Assembly: GCA_002067565.1 (NCBI GenBank)
Contig: MVQZ01000212.1
Coordinates: forward strand, 1-7,522
Reading direction: 5' to 3'
From: Methanobacterium sp. PtaU1.Bin242
Lineage (GTDB): Archaea; Methanobacteriota; Methanobacteria; Methanobacteriales; Methanobacteriaceae
Length of the DNA: 7,522 bases
In this document: positions 5,313 to 7,522 of the stretch, in pieces
How positions within the stretch are numbered: position 1 is the first letter of the stretch
Layout of the letters: each line of letters opens with the position of its first letter
Notes under the pieces: generated by a model
The model's input: the letters and a program-made list of their open reading frames with translations, nothing else
What the model was told of the DNA's origin: nothing
Database searches by the model: none
Made by a program: the position numbers and the translations under genes

Positions 5313-6179
5313 ATGGATGCAAAGGTTTTTGATATGGAAGGTGCTGATGTAGCATGGTGCCCCGGTTGCGGAAACTTCTCCATACTTCAAACGTTAAAAA
5401 ATGCCCTGGCTGAACTGGAAATAAAGCCACAGGAATTGGTGCTGGTCAGTGGAATTGGCCAGGCCGGTAAACTTCCCCATTATCTAAAATCCAACGTTTT
5501 TAATGGCCTTCACGGCAGATCTCTGCCTCCTGCAGTGGCCATTAAAGCGGTAAACCCGGAACTAACGGTGATCGATGTTAGTGGTGATGGTTGCATGTAT
5601 GGTGAGGGTGGAAACCATTTCATTCACAACATCCGCAGAAATCCAGATATAACCAACCTGGTTCATAATAACATGGTTTATGGCCTGACCAAGGGACAGG
5701 CATCACCCACCAGCAGAAGTCATTTTAAAACCAATTTACAGGTTGAAGGGGTCTTTTTAGAGCCTTTTAATCCATTATCGGTAGCTATATCTCTTAATGC
5801 TTCGTTTGTAGCCAGGGCGTTTAGTGGGGATATGGAACAGACCAAAGAAATCATTAAAAAAGCAATAAAACATAAAGGATATGCTATTGTTGATATATTC
5901 CAGCCTTGCGTTACCTTTAACAAGATCAACACCTTTCAGTGGTTCCGGGAAAACACCTATTATCTGGAAGACTCCCATGACCCCTACGATATTAACCAGG
6001 CTTTTAAGAAATCCATGGAGACCGATAAGTTTCCACTGGGAATATTCTACATGAATCCTTCTAAAAAAACGTTTGAGGAAAATTTAGCAGTTTATGCGGG
6101 GGATAAGTCTCCCATTTACCAGCGAGAGTTTGATCTAAATAAACTGAAGGCTCTCATGGAGTCAAAAAGGAGGATTTAA
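5313..6179 (+). CDS. korB: 2-oxoacid:ferredoxin oxidoreductase, beta subunit (thiamine diphosphate binding)
   Basis: This 288-residue partner of the upstream subunit carries the cofactor site. WCPGCGNFSIL (15-25) gives the first two cluster cysteines, C16 and C19. GLHGRSLPPAVAIKAVNPEL follows. The thiamine diphosphate/Mg motif is GDG at 91-93 ending in NN at 119-120, then VYGLTKGQASPTS (122-134). C199 in FQPC-VTFN fits the last cluster ligand. In the two-subunit Sulfolobus enzyme the ligands are C12, C15, C46 and C197; the third corresponds by spacing to Gln50 here (GIGQAGK), so one ligand is missing or replaced. I believe GIGQA is shared by a subgroup of these enzymes rather than being a private mutation. 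The ATG abuts the preceding TAG, with a G5 run just inside the upstream gene as ribosome site, so translation is probably coupled. No separate delta (ferredoxin-like) subunit gene is nearby. Confidence 0.94.
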   Translation: MDAKVFDMEGADVAWCPGCGNFSILQTLKNALAELEIKPQELVLVSGIGQAGKLPHYLKSNVFNGLHGRSLPPAVAIKAVNPELTVIDVSGDGCMYGEGGNHFIHNIRRNPDITNLVHNNMVYGLTKGQASPTSRSHFKTNLQVEGVFLEPFNPLSVAISLNASFVARAFSGDMEQTKEIIKKAIKHKGYAIVDIFQPCVTFNKINTFQWFRENTYYLEDSHDPYDINQAFKKSMETDKFPLGIFYMNPSKKTFEENLAVYAGDKSPIYQREFDLNKLKALMESKRRI

Positions 6180-6234
6180 AGATAAGATCAAGATTTACAT
6201 GGTATTATTCCATTGTATTTGACAATCAATATCC

Positions 6235-6244
6235 AATATAAAAT
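6235..6244 (+). promoter_or_regulatory. Possible TATA box for the acetyl-CoA synthetase gene
   Basis: AATATAAAAT lies in the 108-base gap, about 50 bases before the ATG, which would give a leader of roughly 25 bases that includes the ribosome site. No T-rich terminator is evident after the beta subunit gene, so read-through from the oxidoreductase genes is equally possible. Confidence 0.3.
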
Positions 6245-6275
6245 AATTTGAGTCTATCATGTTCTATTTGCAGAA

Positions 6276-6280
6276 GGAGG
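6276..6280 (+). promoter_or_regulatory. Ribosome binding site of the acetyl-CoA synthetase gene
   Basis: GGAGG, 7 bases before the ATG at 6288, supports that start over the internal methionines. Confidence 0.6.
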
Positions 6281-6287
6281 GGGATAA

Positions 6288-7522
6288 ATGTCCAGGCAAT
6301 TGGATTCTTTGCTTAAGGAAAAAAGAGTTTTTAATCCATCTGGGAAAATAGTTGAAGAAAGCAACATCAAAAAGTGGATAAATAAGCATAAAATCAAAGA
6401 TTACAATGATTTGTTGGTGAAAGCTTCAGAGAATCCGCAGTGGTTCTGGAATGAAATGGCAGAGGAGCTTGAATGGTTCAAACCCTATAATAAAATATTA
6501 AAATGGGATCCCCCACATGCAGAATGGTTTTTAGATGGTGAACTTAACATAGTGCACAATGCACTGGACCGTCATATAGAAACCGATAAGCGAAATAAAA
6601 TAGCCTACATCTGGGAAGGAGAAAATGGTGAGAAGAAGATACTGACATATTATGAACTGTGGTGTGAGGTAAATAAATTTGCAAATGCACTGCGAGAGAT
6701 AGGCGTAAAAAAAGGGGATACAGTTAGTATTTATTTACCCATGATACTGGAACTTCCCATAGCCATGCTGGCCTGTGCTAAAATTGGAGCTGTCCATTCT
6801 GTTGTCTTTTCAGGGTTCTGGGCCAAGGCATTTCAGGATAGGGCCATTGATGCCCAGTCAAAGGTGGCCATAACCGTAGATGGCTTCACTAGAAGAGGGA
6901 AATTACTGCCTATTAAAGAAAATGTGGATGATATACTGGAAGAAACCCCAATTAAAAAGTTAGTTGTGGTAAATCACTCCGGTCTGGACATTGAAATGCA
7001 AGATGGAAGGGACGTCTGGTGGCATGAGATAATCGAAAATATGGATGAAGAATGTGAAACTGAGGTCATGGGTTCAGAAGATCCTCTATTCATTTTATAT
7101 ACCTCAGGAACCACGGGAAAACCAAAAGGGGTGGTGCATGTTCATGGAGGATATGCAGTTGGAGTTTATACCACATTAAAATTTGTTTTTGACATCAAAG
7201 AAGATGATATATGGTGGTGTGCTGCTGATATTGGATGGATAACCGGTCACAGCTATATAGTTTACGCTCCCCTCCTACTGGGAACAACATCTATCATGTT
7301 TGAAGGTACTCCAGATTATCCGGATCCTGGTAGATTATGGAGGATGGTAGGGGAATATAAGGCCACAGTTTTTTACACCGCACCAACCACCATTAGAATG
7401 TTCATGAAATTTGGTGAAAAATGGCCAGATAGATATGATTTAAGTTCATTAAGGCTTCTTGGCTCGGTGGGCGAGCCCATAAACCCTGAAGCCTGGATCT
7501 GGTATTATAAGCACATTGGCGG
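6288..7522 (+). CDS. acs: AMP-forming acetyl-CoA synthetase, N-terminal two thirds (runs off right edge)
   Basis: The first 411 codons of an adenylate-forming enzyme that makes acetyl-CoA from acetate, ATP and CoA through acetyl-AMP. The usual length is about 630-660 residues, so the last third, with the mobile C-terminal domain and the conserved lysine, is missing from the window. The N-terminal Acs-specific domain is present (NPQWFWNEMAEELEWF near 49-64; LNIVHNALDRHI near 86-97). The P-loop motif YTSGTTGKPKG is at 271-281. ADIGWITGHSY (313-323), YTAPTTIRM (363-371) and GSVGEPINPEAW (392-403) follow. I318, T319, V394 and W403 correspond by motif to the acetate-pocket residues I312, T313, V388 and W416 described for the Methanothermobacter thermautotrophicus enzyme; the tryptophan limits the acyl chain to acetate and propionate. 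Hydrogenotrophic methanogens use it for acetate assimilation. The gene follows the oxidoreductase by 108 bases on the same strand. No frameshift is seen in the visible part. Confidence 0.96.
   Translation, partial: MSRQLDSLLKEKRVFNPSGKIVEESNIKKWINKHKIKDYNDLLVKASENPQWFWNEMAEELEWFKPYNKILKWDPPHAEWFLDGELNIVHNALDRHIETDKRNKIAYIWEGENGEKKILTYYELWCEVNKFANALREIGVKKGDTVSIYLPMILELPIAMLACAKIGAVHSVVFSGFWAKAFQDRAIDAQSKVAITVDGFTRRGKLLPIKENVDDILEETPIKKLVVVNHSGLDIEMQDGRDVWWHEIIENMDEECETEVMGSEDPLFILYTSGTTGKPKGVVHVHGGYAVGVYTTLKFVFDIKEDDIWWCAADIGWITGHSYIVYAPLLLGTTSIMFEGTPDYPDPGRLWRMVGEYKATVFYTAPTTIRMFMKFGEKWPDRYDLSSLRLLGSVGEPINPEAWIWYYKHIG

Noticed and set aside
5105..5978. Minus-strand open frames opposite the oxidoreductase genes
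   Set aside because: Same reason: they are antisense to recognised conserved motifs.

Overview
The window looks like a chromosomal piece of a methanogenic archaeon of the Methanobacterium type. It is AT-rich. Its Shine-Dalgarno sites match the archaeal 16S tail (GAGGTG, AGGTGAT, GGAGGT). The tRNA-Met gene has an archaeal bulge-helix-bulge intron and no encoded CCA. One gene belongs to the methanogenesis marker 8 (DUF2099) family, and the acetyl-CoA synthetase carries the pocket residues known from the Methanothermobacter enzyme. The genus is an inference.

Left part (1-823, minus strand): the start of an MFS drug-exporter-like gene that runs off the window edge, preceded by a small AbrB/SpoVT-type DNA-binding protein. 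This is a probable regulator and exporter pair.

Middle left (824-1960): an intron-containing elongator tRNA-Met gene (minus strand) with a well-placed TATA box and a T-rich terminator. Next comes about 450 bases without a convincing ORF but full of nested perfect inverted repeats. I read this as a structured RNA, most likely the 5' half (domains I to III) of a group II intron that has lost its reverse transcriptase and its domain V/VI end. Immediately after it is a MarR-family regulator broken into two frames by one extra base near an A5 run. Together they look like a decaying segment between the tRNA and the conserved core.

Middle right (1961-3590): the methanogenesis marker 8 family protein (plus strand), probably starting at a TTG, faces a small two-CBS-domain protein (minus strand). 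A 314-base AT-rich divergent intergenic region follows, holding a perfect 10-bp-arm palindrome and TATA-like elements.

Right part (3591-7522, plus strand): a metabolic cluster. A two-subunit 2-oxoacid:ferredoxin oxidoreductase (fused gamma-alpha subunit, then beta subunit with stop and start codons directly abutting) is followed after 108 bases by an AMP-forming acetyl-CoA synthetase that runs off the right edge. A coherent reading is acetate (or another short acid) activation to acyl-CoA followed by reductive carboxylation to a 2-oxoacid, or the reverse; the substrate cannot be fixed from sequence. The beta subunit has glutamine where the structurally known two-subunit enzyme has one of its four cluster-binding cysteines.

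I see no CRISPR array, intact insertion sequence, integrase or defence system.
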